NCBI GenBank assembly: GCA_024710355.1
Contig: JANJUX010000009.1
Span: 1-64,000 of the forward strand
DNA length: 64,000 nucleotides
From: Candidatus Rifleibacteriota bacterium
GTDB taxonomy: Bacteria; Muiribacteriota; Ozemobacteria; Ozemobacterales; Ozemobacteraceae
Direction of reading: 5' to 3'
Shown: positions 1 to 8,759 of the stretch, in pieces
How positions within the stretch are numbered: the first letter of the stretch is position 1
How the letters are laid out: the number at the start of each line of letters is the position of its first letter
Program-made: the position numbers and the translations under genes
The notes under the pieces: model-generated
What the model saw: only the letters and a program-made list of their open reading frames with translations
What the model was told of the DNA's origin: nothing
Databases searched by the model: none

Positions 1-1839
1 ATGCACATGCTGACCTTCGGCATCAATCTCAACATCAGCTTCAAGCGGCGTATTCTCGCCAGCGTCATGCTGGTGTCAATTTTTCCGTTTACTTTTCTGG
101 GCATCGGGTTCTATCTGCATCAGCAGTATGACAGATTTCTGGCGCATCAGAACCTGCTGCTGCACGTTGAAACACGGCTGACACAAACCAGCAACGAACT
201 CAAGCAATACATGGAAAATCTCGAAAAAATCCTGATAACTTTTGGCAAAAAGGTTGATCAGACATTGTTCAATGACCAAACCGCCACCCAAAAATTTTTC
301 AATGACATCAGCCGCCGGATACCGGTAACAGCCCTGGCCATGCATCGCCCCGTAGAGTCGCAGATTGTAGAATTTGCAGGCCGCACCTCGCCGGTCAATC
401 AAAACAGCACTCTCAGCATGGTTGAACGCTTTCTGCCCAGGCACGCGATCAGCCTGCTGCTTGAGCCGGAGCCGATCGTCAACCGTACACGGCAGGATAT
501 TCTGGTGATCGCCGGCAATCCGGTCAGAAATGCCTCGATCGCCCAGTCAATGATGACCAACGGCCAGCTGTACTATGTCGACCAGACTTCAAGCGTAATC
601 TGGTATTCAATGTATAAGCTTTACAACAGAGATAAAGATGCCACGAGTCTTATGGGCATTCTTGGCGGCAAGTTCGAACCCGGACCGATTCTGGCCTCTT
701 TTACGGCACAGAACTCTCTGGCACAAAGCAGCTTTACTGAAAATTACGGTGGCTTCTCGGTTAAATATGCCTTTTTTCCGACCGAAAGAACCGGCGCCGG
801 CAAAATCTGGACCGGCAGCGGCTATATAAACGAACCTCTGATGAAAAAAGCCGCTCGCACCGATTCTTCGCAGACGACCGTTTTATCTGAGGGAAATGCC
901 GTTCGCGGCTATCTGATCAGCCGCTACAATCATAATGTTCCGCATGTGGTCGTTGCCATGGTGACGGCCACAGATGCTGCCGGTGGCTGGGCAACAACTG
1001 CAGCAGGTCTGTTAATATACCTTCTCGTGGTGTTTTACCTCGTAAGTCAGCTGCTGGAATATTTTTTCGTGCACCCGGTGCGCGAGCTCGCCAGAAATGC
1101 AGAACAGATTGCGCGCGGCAAAGATGTCTGGAATCTTGCCCTGACTTCGGGTGATGAATTTGAAAGTCTGAACGAAGCCTTCTCTGAGCTGGTTATCGGT
1201 CTGCAGCAGCGAAACATGCTGAGCGACTACGTTTCTGAAGATGCGATTTCGCAGATAGAAATGTCACATGAACAGAGTATGGCCCCCGGCGGCGAATACA
1301 TCGAAGCCACGATTATTTTTGCCGCTATCAAAGACTATGCACAGCTGACCGCCGGCTTTTCACCTGAACAGACGGTTGAAATGATCAATCTGTTCATCAC
1401 CTGCGGCGACCAGCTGGTAAAAAAACACGGCGGCACCATCGACAAAATTATCGACAACACGCTGATGCTGGTTTTTCGCGAAAATGAAGAGAAAGCCGAC
1501 TCGCACGCGCTGCGGGCAGCACGTACCGCGCTCGAACTTGCCGAAGAAATGCGCCGGCATAACCTCGACATCTATGCCGGCATAGCTTCGGGTACCGTCA
1601 TTTCCGGACGAATCGGCTCTTACACCGGGAAACTCGACTTCACGGTCATCGGCGATCAGGTCAACCTTGCCGCCAGACTGAAAAATGAAGCACTCGAAAG
1701 CAGCAGCGGCCTCATCATTTCGGGCTCGACGATGCGCCTTCTCAAAGGAAAAGGGCGCGTAAACTTTCTGCGCCGCTGTTCTCTGAAGGGCAAATCACGA
1801 GAATATAATATCTACGAGCTCTACGAGCTCCGCGACTGA
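1..1839 (+). CDS. Membrane receptor with HAMP and degenerate class III nucleotide cyclase domain
   Basis: The frame is open from the first base of the window, so the true start may lie further upstream. A membrane segment at about residues 17-41 is followed by an extracytoplasmic sensory region, a second membrane segment at about 328-356, a HAMP linker and a class III cyclase homology domain from about 425 to 600. The fold signature TVIGDQVNLAARL is well kept. The two metal-binding aspartates of active cyclases are not: the usual FADI reads FAAI and the usual GDA reads DNT. The family makes cAMP or cGMP from ATP or GTP, but this copy probably has little or no activity and may act as a sensor or dimer partner. 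An intact relative lies at 34105-35826. Confidence 0.8.
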   Translation: MHMLTFGINLNISFKRRILASVMLVSIFPFTFLGIGFYLHQQYDRFLAHQNLLLHVETRLTQTSNELKQYMENLEKILITFGKKVDQTLFNDQTATQKFFNDISRRIPVTALAMHRPVESQIVEFAGRTSPVNQNSTLSMVERFLPRHAISLLLEPEPIVNRTRQDILVIAGNPVRNASIAQSMMTNGQLYYVDQTSSVIWYSMYKLYNRDKDATSLMGILGGKFEPGPILASFTAQNSLAQSSFTENYGGFSVKYAFFPTERTGAGKIWTGSGYINEPLMKKAARTDSSQTTVLSEGNAVRGYLISRYNHNVPHVVVAMVTATDAAGGWATTAAGLLIYLLVVFYLVSQLLEYFFVHPVRELARNAEQIARGKDVWNLALTSGDEFESLNEAFSELVIGLQQRNMLSDYVSEDAISQIEMSHEQSMAPGGEYIEATIIFAAIKDYAQLTAGFSPEQTVEMINLFITCGDQLVKKHGGTIDKIIDNTLMLVFRENEEKADSHALRAARTALELAEEMRRHNLDIYAGIASGTVISGRIGSYTGKLDFTVIGDQVNLAARLKNEALESSSGLIISGSTMRLLKGKGRVNFLRRCSLKGKSREYNIYELYELRD

Positions 1840-1909
1840 TCCCTTATCAACACTTAACATGCAAAATAAACTGCCTTGACGTCATCCTGAGCTCCTAACC
1901 ATGGTTCTC

Positions 1910-1940
1910 CGTCATTCCGGGCGCTGACCCGGAATCCAGG
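1910..1940. repeat. Short palindromic intergenic repeat-like element
   Basis: Two perfectly complementary arms, ATTCCGGG and CCCGGAAT, are separated by six bases (1914-1935). Similar gtcattccggg...cccggaatccag palindromes are scattered in the intergenic DNA of several bacterial genomes. Only one copy is seen in this window, so its repeat status here is inferred from resemblance. It lies just upstream of the promoter of the next gene and might also act as a terminator-like hairpin, although no T run follows. Confidence 0.4.
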
Positions 1941-1977
1941 TGCTTAAAGTATTCGCTCTGCGCGGCAACAGACAGAA

Positions 1978-2007
1978 TTCACAGAGTGTATGGGGCAATG
2001 GTATAAT
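1978..2007 (+). promoter_or_regulatory. Promoter with extended -10, directly abutting a start codon
   Basis: A -35 box TTCACA (1978-1983) and a perfect -10 box TATAAT (2002-2007) are 18 bases apart, with an extended -10 TGG. The ATG of the next gene begins only five bases after the -10 box, where transcription should start, and no Shine-Dalgarno sequence can fit. Confidence 0.6.
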
Positions 2008-2012
2008 CGGGC

Positions 2013-3305
2013 ATGAAATATTTTATTCTCAGTTTTGTATTGTGCTTTACGGTGCTTCTGGTCGGTTTTTTTGGCATGGAGCGACTGGTCAGAATCGAAC
2101 AGGAAACATTTGAACAGCAGGCATCAGAAACTTCTGACTTCGAAAATACGGCTCCTGACGATTTCGCCATGCCCGCAGACCCAGTTCCCGCAACAGCTTC
2201 AGCCGTTGAGACAAATTCAGAATTTTCAGCACAGCCTGTTGCAACAGAAAACAAAGAGCTTGAGCCCCTGTTCACAGCGATTGCCAGTGACGATGCCGCT
2301 GCAGTGGCAGACTTCATTAAACGCGGCATCAGACTCGATCAGGAAACCACCTGGCTTTACGAAGTCGGTTCAGACCACCTGTTCCGCTTTTACGCCAGCC
2401 AGCCGGTGATGCTTTATAACCCTCTCTCACTGGCAATCGTTTCGGGCGCAAGCCAGAGCCTGCCGTTGCTGCTTGCTGCGGCCTCAAACTCGCAATGCCT
2501 TGAAACTTTGAACGCCATGACCTGCAAAGAACGCAAAGGTTTCGACCAGCTCGGGTTCGATCTCATCGGTCTGGCATTGCAGAGGGGCGACCTGGACCTG
2601 CTGCGGGCTCTGATCGCCGCCGGGCTCAAACCGAAGCGACAGGGTTATCTGATTGTTGCCATGAACGCCCGCAAGCCCGCCGATGTGGCCGAGCTGGGGC
2701 CAGAAATCCGTTTAACAATGATGCGTAACAAGGCCGACCTTTTTGTGGAGCTTATAAACAACGGCCAGCGAATAGACCAGCGCCTGCCGTTCCCCTTCCC
2801 TACTCCGCCAATCACCGAAATGTTCTTTGCCTTTGCCGGCCCCGAAATAACCGCCGACGTTATCAGTCGCATCAGTGACCCCGACAACAGATCAGGTCTG
2901 CAGAAAATTGCCGACAAAATCAAAAGAACGCCCCCTGGCAAGAACAACCAGACCGCCCGGGTCGCCACGTTTCCGGCTGCGGTGGCACCGCTCACAAAGA
3001 TAAAGAGCTACGCTGACGCTCTCGACGGGCTGATCATGGCCCTGAAAACGGCCGGTCGCAAGTGCCCGCGCTCCTTCATGGATAAAGGCAGCGAGACGAT
3101 CGACGGCCGCAGTTATTACGTCATTCAGGCCGGCGAAAACAATGCTTATCGTTTTGAAACTCACAACTGGTATTACATTGAAAAGCACACCGGCATGATT
3201 CTGACTCTCGATGTGGTCGCCGATCGCCTCGTAGAAACCGGCCTGCGCTGCCTTCGTGAACCAGTAACCACAACCGGAAAAACTGCCGGCAGCATAGCTG
3301 ATTAA
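2013..3305 (+). CDS. Membrane-anchored ankyrin-like protein of unknown function
   Basis: This is a 430-residue protein. An N-terminal hydrophobic segment (about residues 3-22) acts as an uncleaved anchor or signal peptide and is followed by an acidic, proline/alanine-rich linker. From about residue 88 to 290, helical pairs resemble degenerate ankyrin repeats: LFTAIASDDAAAVADFIKRG, then NPLSLAIVSG, LIGLALQRGDLDLLRALIAA and others. The last 100 residues form a separate domain with a conserved-looking YYVIQAG...YYIEKHTGMIL stretch, possibly beta-sheet. The role is unknown; ankyrin-like repeats usually bind proteins, here probably outside the cytoplasmic membrane. The start is fixed by an ATG sitting against the -10 box, which suggests a leaderless mRNA. 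Confidence 0.65.
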   Translation: MKYFILSFVLCFTVLLVGFFGMERLVRIEQETFEQQASETSDFENTAPDDFAMPADPVPATASAVETNSEFSAQPVATENKELEPLFTAIASDDAAAVADFIKRGIRLDQETTWLYEVGSDHLFRFYASQPVMLYNPLSLAIVSGASQSLPLLLAAASNSQCLETLNAMTCKERKGFDQLGFDLIGLALQRGDLDLLRALIAAGLKPKRQGYLIVAMNARKPADVAELGPEIRLTMMRNKADLFVELINNGQRIDQRLPFPFPTPPITEMFFAFAGPEITADVISRISDPDNRSGLQKIADKIKRTPPGKNNQTARVATFPAAVAPLTKIKSYADALDGLIMALKTAGRKCPRSFMDKGSETIDGRSYYVIQAGENNAYRFETHNWYYIEKHTGMILTLDVVADRLVETGLRCLREPVTTTGKTAGSIAD

Positions 3306-3362
3306 ATCAGCCAGCGTATGGCTTTTCTTGCAAAAAAATGCTATTAAATCTTCAGGAAAAAA

Positions 3363-4583
3363 ATGAAATCACTCAAAGAACTTTTCAGAATCGGTAATGG
3401 GCCGTCAAGCAGCCACACGATGGGCCCACGCAAGGCGGCCGAAATATTTTTCGACCAGCATAAAGACGCGGCGTCATTTGCCGTCACCCTTTACGGCAGT
3501 CTTGCTGCAACCGGCAAAGGTCACATGACTGATGTCGCCATTCTGTCAGTTCTCAGACCGCATGCTCCAACCGAAATTCTCTGGCAGCCAAAGGTCTTTC
3601 TGCCCCTGCACCCGAACGGCATGAATTTCAAAGCTCTCGACCAGAGTGGTAAAGAGCTCGGAAACTGGACCGTCTTCAGTGTCGGAGGTGGTGCCCTTGC
3701 CGATGAAAGCGGCAAACCGGTCGGCGTCGAAGAGGGCGAAGGCGAAGAGATTTATGAGATGAGCACCATGACCGAGCTGCTGACCTGGTGCGAAGAAAAG
3801 GGTAAAAGCTACTGGGAATACGTTCAGGACTGTGAAGAATCCGACATCTGGGACTACCTGGAAGAGGTCTGGCTGACCATGAAAGCCGCGGTTAAAAGAG
3901 GCCTCGAAGAAGAGGGTTCGCTACCCGGCCCCCTGAATTTGAGAAAGAAAGCAGTTTCATACTATGTTCGCGCCAGCGGCTACACTCAGACTCTGCGCTC
4001 ACGCGGCCTGGTCTTTTCGTATGCGCTGGCGGTCAGTGAAGAAAACGCCTCTGGCGGCAAAATCGTCACAGCACCGACCTGCGGGTCGTGCGGCGTGGTG
4101 CCGGCAGTTCTTTATCATCTGCAGACCTCACGAGAATTCAGCAATACCCGCATTCTTCGGGCTCTTGCTACCGCCGGCCTGATTGGCAACATTGTCAAGC
4201 ATAATGCCTCGATCTCTGGTGCCGAAGTTGGCTGCCAGGGGGAAGTTGGTGTCGCCTGCGCCATGGCGGCCGGTGCCGCCAACCAGCTGTTCGGCGGCAG
4301 CCCGGCACAGATCGAATACGCCGCTGAAATGGCTCTTGAACACCACCTCGGCATGACCTGCGACCCGGTCTGCGGGCTGGTGCAGATTCCGTGCATCGAG
4401 CGCAATGCCTTTGCTGCCGCCCGCGCCCTCGATGCCAATATTTTTTCGACTTTTTCAGATGGCACGCATCGTGTATCATTCGACAAGGTGGTCGAGGTGA
4501 TGAAGCAGACCGGCCGCGACCTGCCATCTCTTTACAAAGAAACCGGCGAAGGCGGGCTGGCCCGCGACTACCGCCAGATGTAG
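3363..4583 (+). CDS. sdaA: L-serine ammonia-lyase (iron-sulfur L-serine dehydratase), single chain
   Basis: The enzyme deaminates L-serine to pyruvate and ammonia in the cytoplasm using an oxygen-sensitive [4Fe-4S] cluster. The N-terminal signature GPSSSHTMGP (about residues 13-22) marks the beta-like domain. Cysteine-rich catalytic segments follow: TCGSCGVVPAVLYHL near residue 238 and MTCDPVCGLVQIPCIERNA near 331, matching the cluster-binding region of the family. At 406 residues it is shorter than the usual form of about 450. In the common motif CDPxGG the first glycine is a cysteine here. AGGA precedes the ATG. With the glycine/serine cluster at 45-54 kb it can convert serine to pyruvate. 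Confidence 0.93.
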   Translation: MKSLKELFRIGNGPSSSHTMGPRKAAEIFFDQHKDAASFAVTLYGSLAATGKGHMTDVAILSVLRPHAPTEILWQPKVFLPLHPNGMNFKALDQSGKELGNWTVFSVGGGALADESGKPVGVEEGEGEEIYEMSTMTELLTWCEEKGKSYWEYVQDCEESDIWDYLEEVWLTMKAAVKRGLEEEGSLPGPLNLRKKAVSYYVRASGYTQTLRSRGLVFSYALAVSEENASGGKIVTAPTCGSCGVVPAVLYHLQTSREFSNTRILRALATAGLIGNIVKHNASISGAEVGCQGEVGVACAMAAGAANQLFGGSPAQIEYAAEMALEHHLGMTCDPVCGLVQIPCIERNAFAAARALDANIFSTFSDGTHRVSFDKVVEVMKQTGRDLPSLYKETGEGGLARDYRQM

Positions 4584-4612
4584 CTCAATCAACTCAAACC
4601 CGAAAGGTGAAT

Positions 4613-5704
4613 ATGTCGCAGACTAACCAGATTCAAGCCTTGCCCGAACAGTTCGCCCGTTTTGCCCGCCTGTCATCCGCCGACATCGTCGTCGATGCCG
4701 CCGGAGCCTGCCAAAATCTGCCCTTCAACCATCTGCCTGAGAATGACACCCAGGAATTTTCACTCGACTGGAAACTGGTTCGCGGCCTGCTGGTTAAACA
4801 CACCGGGATGCACCGCTTCTTTCATGACCTGCTCGGTGCCCTTTTCGGAACCTTTGTCAGTCGTGTTGTGGTGCAGAATCCCGAATCATTCACCAATCTC
4901 AGCTCCCGACCTCTGATGTATCTTGCCAACCATCAGACCGGCCTTGAGTCACCACTGTTCATGACCCTGTCATACTGCATGACCGGCCTGCCGGTTCAGG
5001 CAATCGCCAAGCCAGACCACCTCAACGCCTGGCTGACCTTTCTGCTGGCCTTTGCCGAAGATTCACTCGGCAGCGGGCACCCTTTCAGACTGATGCTTTT
5101 CGATCGCCTCAACCCGCTTGAACTGATCGAAAATCTTAAAAAACCCGGCAAGCCCGAAGCCTCGATGCTCGTACATGTTGAAGGCACGCGTTCATCAGCT
5201 GCCAACCAGCCGGTAACCCGCATAAGTTCGATCTTTCTTGACATGGCGATCGAAAAAGACATGCCACTGGTGCCGGTGCGCTTCGTCGGCGGTCTGCCAG
5301 GCCAGCCGAGCGAAGAAAGATTTGATTTCCCCTTCAAAAATGGTAAACAGGACTACCTGATCGGCACCCCGATCATGCCCGAAGAGCTGAAAAAGCTGCC
5401 CTACGGCCAGCGCCCACGCCTGGTCATGGAACGCATCAACAATCTTGGCCCGGGGGCCGGCGAAGACACCCCGTTACCGCCCAATCAGAACTTTATCGGC
5501 ACGACCCGCTTTTTCATGGAAATGCTGAAACTGCCGCAGATGCAGGCCATGCTCTTCGCAATCCTGCAGACGATCGACGACCCCTGTGAAGAAACCGCGC
5601 AGCTGATCAAAGCCGTGCAGGCAGGCAAAGCCGGCCTGACCAGCCCAGACATGCCGCCGGTGCTGAAGAATTTCCTCGGCCATCTTAAGGCGAAGTTCTC
5701 ATAA
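4613..5704 (+). CDS. PlsC-like 1-acyl-glycerol-3-phosphate acyltransferase family protein
   Basis: The ATG at 4613 is preceded by GAAAGGTG and follows the serine dehydratase stop by about 30 bases. The longer upstream reading frame overlaps sdaA and is not credible. The 363-residue protein has the acyltransferase block I as NHQTGLES (about residues 106-113) and block III as EGTRS (about 189-193), then a substrate region VPVRFVGG. PlsC-type enzymes transfer acyl chains to lysophosphatidate at the membrane. The canonical HX4D dyad is HX4E here (H107, E112), so catalytic competence or substrate is less certain. No strong membrane helix is obvious. The genome also has a PlsC domain in the fusion protein at 57709. 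Confidence 0.78.
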   Translation: MSQTNQIQALPEQFARFARLSSADIVVDAAGACQNLPFNHLPENDTQEFSLDWKLVRGLLVKHTGMHRFFHDLLGALFGTFVSRVVVQNPESFTNLSSRPLMYLANHQTGLESPLFMTLSYCMTGLPVQAIAKPDHLNAWLTFLLAFAEDSLGSGHPFRLMLFDRLNPLELIENLKKPGKPEASMLVHVEGTRSSAANQPVTRISSIFLDMAIEKDMPLVPVRFVGGLPGQPSEERFDFPFKNGKQDYLIGTPIMPEELKKLPYGQRPRLVMERINNLGPGAGEDTPLPPNQNFIGTTRFFMEMLKLPQMQAMLFAILQTIDDPCEETAQLIKAVQAGKAGLTSPDMPPVLKNFLGHLKAKFS

Positions 5705-5708
5705 CCCG

Positions 5709-7061
5709 TTAAAAAGCGAATTCCTCGCTGAGAATCGCCCGCTGCGGGTAGCCCATGGCCATCAGGTCGCGCCGGATTGCAAGCATCATCGGTGCCGGGC
5801 CACACACCATAACCATGGTGCCGGGCTGATATTCAGGCATGATTTTCGTCAGCGCCTGTTTGTCCAGCCGTCGGTGCGCTTCGACGTCGACCGAAGACTC
5901 GCGGGTGGCGACTGCCACAAATTCGAAGCCGGGAAGAAACTGGCGCAGGTCAGCAATTTCATCAAGGCAGGGTGCCCCGGCCCGGCTCTGAAAAGTCCAG
6001 ACCAGTTTAACCGGAAGGGCTGACTTCTCTTCGCGCAGTTGTCTGAGGACGCTGAGCATGGGTGTAATGCCGATACCGCCGGCAATCAGAATCAGCCTTT
6101 CGACGTCATGGCGCCAGGGCGAAAACACGCCAAACGGACCAGAAACCCGCGCCTGATCACCGACTCTGACAGAGGCCAGCTGCGCTGTCCAGTCGCCGCT
6201 CGCTTTGATAAGGAACTGCAGACCGGTCGCTCCTGCTGGCGCCGAAGCAATGGTAAACGGGTGTTCTTCAGGCCCGGGCTGTGCATTTTCAAAGCTGACA
6301 AAGGCGAATTGCCCGGGAATGAATTTAAAAACTGCATTTTCGCCGGCCGGTTTCAATTCGATGCGCCAGACGTTTTCGGCCGCCACATCGGCTGAAGCAA
6401 CCACAAAGGCCTCGCTGGCGTTGCCCCGCCCCAAACGCAGCTTTTTCTGTGCTATCAGCAGCCCGGCCCACAAAAGCAGCGTCACCAGCCAGAATGCTGC
6501 CAGCCATCCCTTGCGCATCGCAGATTCGATGGCAAACATATGAACCAGAGCAAAAAAAGCCACCGGCCCGGCATAGCGATGCAACTTCAGCCAGCTGTCA
6601 TACTTCAGTTCGAGAAACTGGCGCCAGCAAGAAGAAACTATGAGCAGCCACAGACCAGCGAGGCCTATTCCCCCGAGGGCTTCGGGCCATTGCCCGGCAT
6701 TAAGCGGCCCGGCCCGCTTCAACCCCGAGACATAAATCAGCATCGGGTGCAGAAAGGCCAGCGTCAGACTGACGATACCTGCCATGCGATGCAGGCGTAA
6801 CAGCCGGTCAAGGCCAAACAGTCGGTCTAGAAAGCGAAAGCGCATTGCCAGCAGCGGTTGCAACAGCATCAAAGCCAGGGCCCAAAGAGCAAAGACACGG
6901 CCGATCATTACCGGGAAGGTTCCTGGCTGTACGGCCGTTTCGCGAAAGTAATGGCGGGCGCCAATTCTGGCAAGCAGAAGAAACAGAGCGGTCAGAAGCA
7001 GCAACAGCAGGATTTTTTGCCATCTGACCATCGTCCGATTGTTGCAGGCAATTTGCTTCAT
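5709..7061 (-). CDS. Ferric-reductase-like flavocytochrome with FAD and NAD(P)H domains
   Basis: The N-terminal half (about residues 1-215) has six or so membrane helices. Two helices carry paired histidines spaced 13-14 apart (in LHRMAGIVSLTLAFLHP and LHRYAGPVAFFALVH), the pattern of two b-type hemes in ferric reductase/NADPH oxidase proteins. The C-terminal half is a ferredoxin-reductase module: FAD-binding HPFTIASAP, NAD(P)H-binding GGIGITPMLSVL and the terminal CGPAPMM motif. It should pass electrons from cytoplasmic NAD(P)H across the membrane to an outer acceptor such as Fe(III). It overlaps the upstream gene by four bases (ATGA), so the two are probably translationally coupled. It is convergent with the acyltransferase gene, with only four bases between stops. 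Confidence 0.88.
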   Translation of the reverse strand: MKQIACNNRTMVRWQKILLLLLLTALFLLLARIGARHYFRETAVQPGTFPVMIGRVFALWALALMLLQPLLAMRFRFLDRLFGLDRLLRLHRMAGIVSLTLAFLHPMLIYVSGLKRAGPLNAGQWPEALGGIGLAGLWLLIVSSCWRQFLELKYDSWLKLHRYAGPVAFFALVHMFAIESAMRKGWLAAFWLVTLLLWAGLLIAQKKLRLGRGNASEAFVVASADVAAENVWRIELKPAGENAVFKFIPGQFAFVSFENAQPGPEEHPFTIASAPAGATGLQFLIKASGDWTAQLASVRVGDQARVSGPFGVFSPWRHDVERLILIAGGIGITPMLSVLRQLREEKSALPVKLVWTFQSRAGAPCLDEIADLRQFLPGFEFVAVATRESSVDVEAHRRLDKQALTKIMPEYQPGTMVMVCGPAPMMLAIRRDLMAMGYPQRAILSEEFAF

Positions 7062-7450
7062 GCTTGCGCTCCTTCGTCGAATTCCATCCAGTCGAGCAGA
7101 ATTGAGTGCGCAAGCGGCAGTTTGCCCATGAGAATCAGGCTGTCAGCAAGAGTCGAATGGAACAGAATCGTGTAGAGGCTGATCGGGTCTTTCCAGTTGG
7201 CGACTGAATACCAGGTCATGACAACCACGCCGACCACAACGCTTGTGGCGTTGATCAGATAAGCCCAGGTCATGGTGCGGCGGTAAAAGAACATGGCCGG
7301 CAGAATCAGGGCGTTGAAAAGAGGAAACAACACCCCGATCAGATTAAAAGCATCTTTTGCCGGCGGGTGCACGCGATAATGCAGAAGAAAACCGCCCAGG
7401 GTCATGCAGAACAAACCAAAAACCGGGAATTTAATCTTTTCAGGGTACAT
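7058..7450 (-). CDS. Small four-helix membrane protein, partner of the flavocytochrome
   Basis: This 130-residue protein has about four hydrophobic helices (roughly residues 8-24, 34-55, 62-80 and 90-108) and no family I recognise. Its stop codon overlaps the start of the ferric-reductase-like gene by four bases, so the pair forms a coupled operon. This suggests a structural or heme-delivery partner of that enzyme, by context only. The start at 7450 is supported by GGGAGGAGT just upstream on the transcribed strand. Confidence 0.7.
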   Translation of the reverse strand: MYPEKIKFPVFGLFCMTLGGFLLHYRVHPPAKDAFNLIGVLFPLFNALILPAMFFYRRTMTWAYLINATSVVVGVVVMTWYSVANWKDPISLYTILFHSTLADSLILMGKLPLAHSILLDWMEFDEGAQA

Positions 7451-7550
7451 TGCTTAACTCCTCCCATCTCTGCTGTTTTTAGTCATTTTACTACTGACGC
7501 GCTCAAAGCGCAGCCTTTTTTAATAAAACACCCGTAACAGTTTTTCAGAC

Positions 7551-7579
7551 TTGCATAAACCAGAATGCCATGCTAATTA
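7551..7579 (+). promoter_or_regulatory. Promoter of the pilin-like/giant secreted protein operon
   Basis: TTGCAT (7551-7556) and TAATTA (7574-7579) are separated by 17 bases, with an extended -10 TGC. This predicts transcription starting near 7586, about 35 bases before the first gene of the run. Confidence 0.45.
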
Positions 7580-7619
7580 ATAATATATAAATAAAAATCA
7601 GGATCTGTCGGAGACTTTA

Positions 7620-8177
7620 ATGAGGATCAATAATCGACGGGGCGCTTTGCTTCTTATGCTTCTGATTGCTCTTGTTGGCATCGGACTGTTTTCCTTGAAG
7701 GCGGTTCCAGACCAGCAGATTATCACTTTGAGAGAAAAAGAACAAACTCTGTCTCAAACCTTAAGTATCATCAGGAGCGGCATGGCGCTTGAAAGAACAG
7801 CGTCTGAATCAGCCCTTTTTTATGGTGATTTTGAAGATCAGGCCAAGCTGGTGGCATATCTGAATGACCTGGTTGCCAGAGGCTACCTGGCAAAGGTACC
7901 CAAAGATCCGTTCTGCCCGGATCACCTGTGGGGAACGGGTCCAGGATGCAAGTTCTGGGTGCCAACCCGAAACCTTCTTGCCAGCTCCAGCTTCGAAACA
8001 AACAGCTTTGCAGCAACCCCCTGGCACGTTAACGAAACCAATGTGGTCATAAACATCAACGATAAGAACTGGCCAGGGCGCGATCAGTCGAATTACGACA
8101 GCTTTCCCTATCAGAACTGCCTCGGAACCCCCATGATGGGTTTTTCCGGCATGTCGCTGGCAATCACACAGAAATAA
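7620..8177 (+). CDS. Pilin-like (pseudopilin-type) membrane-anchored protein
   Basis: The ATG at 7620 follows GGAG at a normal distance. The N-terminus RRGALLLMLLIALVGIGLF looks like a type IV prepilin/pseudopilin signal: a basic stretch, a glycine and a long hydrophobic helix starting at once. The usual Glu+5 is absent, as in GspK-like minor pseudopilins. The remaining 150 residues include a small Cys pair (FCPDHLWGTGPGC) typical of loop-stabilising disulfides and a tail rich in Asn/Thr/Trp. It is the first of three closely spaced genes ending in the giant secreted protein, so it may help export or display it. Family assignment rests on the N-terminus alone. Confidence 0.6.
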   Translation: MRINNRRGALLLMLLIALVGIGLFSLKAVPDQQIITLREKEQTLSQTLSIIRSGMALERTASESALFYGDFEDQAKLVAYLNDLVARGYLAKVPKDPFCPDHLWGTGPGCKFWVPTRNLLASSSFETNSFAATPWHVNETNVVININDKNWPGRDQSNYDSFPYQNCLGTPMMGFSGMSLAITQK

Positions 8178-8178
8178 T

Positions 8179-8733
8179 ATGAAACTCGAACAAAAGCTCG
8201 ATCTGCTGATTCTAACAATGACTTTTGGTGTGGCAATGCTTTTCTGCGCCAGGGTCTGGCATGCCAAAAATGTGTCTCCAGCAGCCCCGGTCAAATTTGA
8301 GAAACCAGTAAAGCTGATGCCTGAATCCGGCCACAATAGCGCAAAAGTTGCGAAATATAAAGTCTCGATTGAACATCGAAAGATTGCGCATGCCTTTTTC
8401 CGCAAATCCTGCCGCCGGCTTGACTCGGCTGATTTCTGGGGCGCCCAGGGATTCATCGATCAGGCAATCGCAGAAGACCCGGGAAACCAGAAATATCATA
8501 AAATGGCCCGTCTGATCAGAACAGAAATTACCAATCGTGAATCGATGAACAAAATTATCAGGCAGATAAATGCTGCCAGATATGATCAGGCATGGGGCAG
8601 CTTCGAAAGCGCCTGCTGCGACAATTACCTGTTCTTTTCAAGATACGCGCAGGAATTCGCGAATCTTTTGATCACTAAAAACCAGCCGGCGTCGGCGGCC
8701 TTGATTTTGCTGGCGCTTTCAAAAAAGAGCTGA
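8179..8733 (+). CDS. Membrane-anchored protein of unknown function
   Basis: The gene starts one base after the preceding stop, so it is almost certainly co-transcribed. The 184-residue product has one N-terminal hydrophobic anchor (about residues 9-25) and then a helical, charged domain resembling tetratricopeptide-like helix pairs (WGAQGFIDQAIAEDPGNQKY and following), with four cysteines near C133-C134 and elsewhere. I do not recognise the family. The position between a pilin-like gene and a giant secreted protein suggests a role in secretion or assembly, as an inference only. Confidence 0.65.
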   Translation: MKLEQKLDLLILTMTFGVAMLFCARVWHAKNVSPAAPVKFEKPVKLMPESGHNSAKVAKYKVSIEHRKIAHAFFRKSCRRLDSADFWGAQGFIDQAIAEDPGNQKYHKMARLIRTEITNRESMNKIIRQINAARYDQAWGSFESACCDNYLFFSRYAQEFANLLITKNQPASAALILLALSKKS

Positions 8734-8759
8734 GAGGTTTTTTCAGGGGGAGGCATATT

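Noticed and set aside
4391..4612. N-terminal extension of the PlsC-like gene
   Set aside because: The extension lies inside sdaA in another frame; the ATG at 4613 has a ribosome site and matches the family start.
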